From Aneurinibacillus thermoaerophilus (GTDB taxonomy: Bacteria; Bacillota; Bacilli; Aneurinibacillales; Aneurinibacillaceae), in the NCBI RefSeq assembly GCF_900099925.1, contig NZ_FNDE01000002.1, forward strand, positions 1 to 64,000: 64,000 bases of DNA, given 5' to 3'. The position numbers were made by a program, and so were the translations under genes. How positions within the stretch are numbered: the first letter of the stretch is position 1; each line of letters opens with the position of its first letter. This document shows positions 63,723 through 64,000 of this stretch, piece by piece. Below the pieces are notes generated by a model. The model ran no database searches, was not told where the DNA came from, and saw only the letters and a list, made by a program, of their open reading frames with translations.

Positions 63723-64000
63723 ATGGGGAATGACGTGCTATGGTGGGAAGAAGAAAACAGGCAATTGTTGTCCGCAGTATGCCGAAATTGCCCGGAACCG
63801 CATTTTCAGCGGCGTTCAGGTGATTTACCGCATATCGGGTGCTGTGCGTATGAACCGGTATTTACTTTGTTTGAAATATATAAGATGATTGCCGCGGGAA
63901 AGACGGAATTCTTTCTCAAGGAAATATATGCAAATCCGCAAAATGAGATATACGACTATGAAATTGTGGCGGGTGCTAGCATTCAACCGTTATTTTACGA
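63723..64000 (+). CDS. Hypothetical cysteine-containing protein, 3' end outside the window
   Basis: ATG follows AAAGGCAGG. The visible 92 residues include CRNC and a GCC pair (CRNCPEPHFQRR, PHIGCCAYEP), which look like metal ligands, then a helical stretch EIYKMIAAGKTEFFLKEIY. Not recognised. It runs off the end. Confidence 0.7.
   Translation, partial: MGNDVLWWEEENRQLLSAVCRNCPEPHFQRRSGDLPHIGCCAYEPVFTLFEIYKMIAAGKTEFFLKEIYANPQNEIYDYEIVAGASIQPLFY

Overview
The window is a stretch of chromosome from an endospore-forming member of the Bacillales. Evidence for this is a small acid-soluble spore protein, the sporulation cluster prkA-yhbH-spoVR, three SAM-I (S-box) riboswitches, a TrmL/QueG/PatA/NhaC gene set of Bacillus type, and strong AGGAGG ribosome sites throughout. 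An Aneurinibacillus/Brevibacillus-like host is a guess from overall gene character; no marker here fixes the genus.

Layout. 1-969 is the end of a tRNA cluster (ten tRNA genes). 1132-13762 is ordinary host DNA: two family-4-type uracil-DNA glycosylases, a SASP, an NCS2 permease, RNase HI, QueG, an O6-methylguanine methyltransferase, SppA, TrmL, an S-box-controlled MetQ and others. 14035-50112 holds prkA cut in two by an AT-rich prophage-like element of 34,179 bp (14899-49077). 50136-63535 returns to host genes: yhbH, spoVR, a dioxygenase, a tandem S-box leader in front of a frameshifted trans-sulfuration gene, a P450, a CstR-like repressor, PatA and NhaC. A partial cysteine-containing ORF runs off the right end.

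Main point. The prophage sits inside codon 289 of prkA, with its large serine recombinase next to the left junction. Joining the two flanks at a shared GA dinucleotide restores a 632-codon PrkA with no residue lost, and that dinucleotide is the exact centre of a dyad made by the two element ends (12-nt arms, then a perfect 16-bp inverted repeat). As it stands prkA is off. The layout matches the skin/sigK and SPbeta/spsM systems, in which a mother-cell recombinase rebuilds a sporulation gene. Regulated excision here is inferred, not shown.

The element has a recombinase (minus strand), an early region of small proteins of unknown function with an SF3 helicase/primase, a two-gene split sigma factor, then a PBSX/skin-like structural module (terminase, XkdE-like portal, XkdF-like protease with a nested scaffold start, capsid, tail chaperone with a -1 slippery site, tape measure, tail, GLUG-repeat fibre), holins and amidase, a Rad52-like annealing protein, and an MvaI/BcnI-type restriction-modification pair. 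No classical HTH lysogeny repressor was recognised.

Non-coding structure is rich. There are two copies (20888-21160 and 34314-34585) of a mirror-symmetric array of twelve GAACCGA/TCGGTTC iterons with conserved spacing. At least eight early leaders share a bipartite promoter-like module with an invariant 14-nt gap. Four leaders share a GACAGA...CGAAAGACAGCAC motif followed by a stem-loop. These three families are the best candidates for undescribed biology besides the prkA switch.
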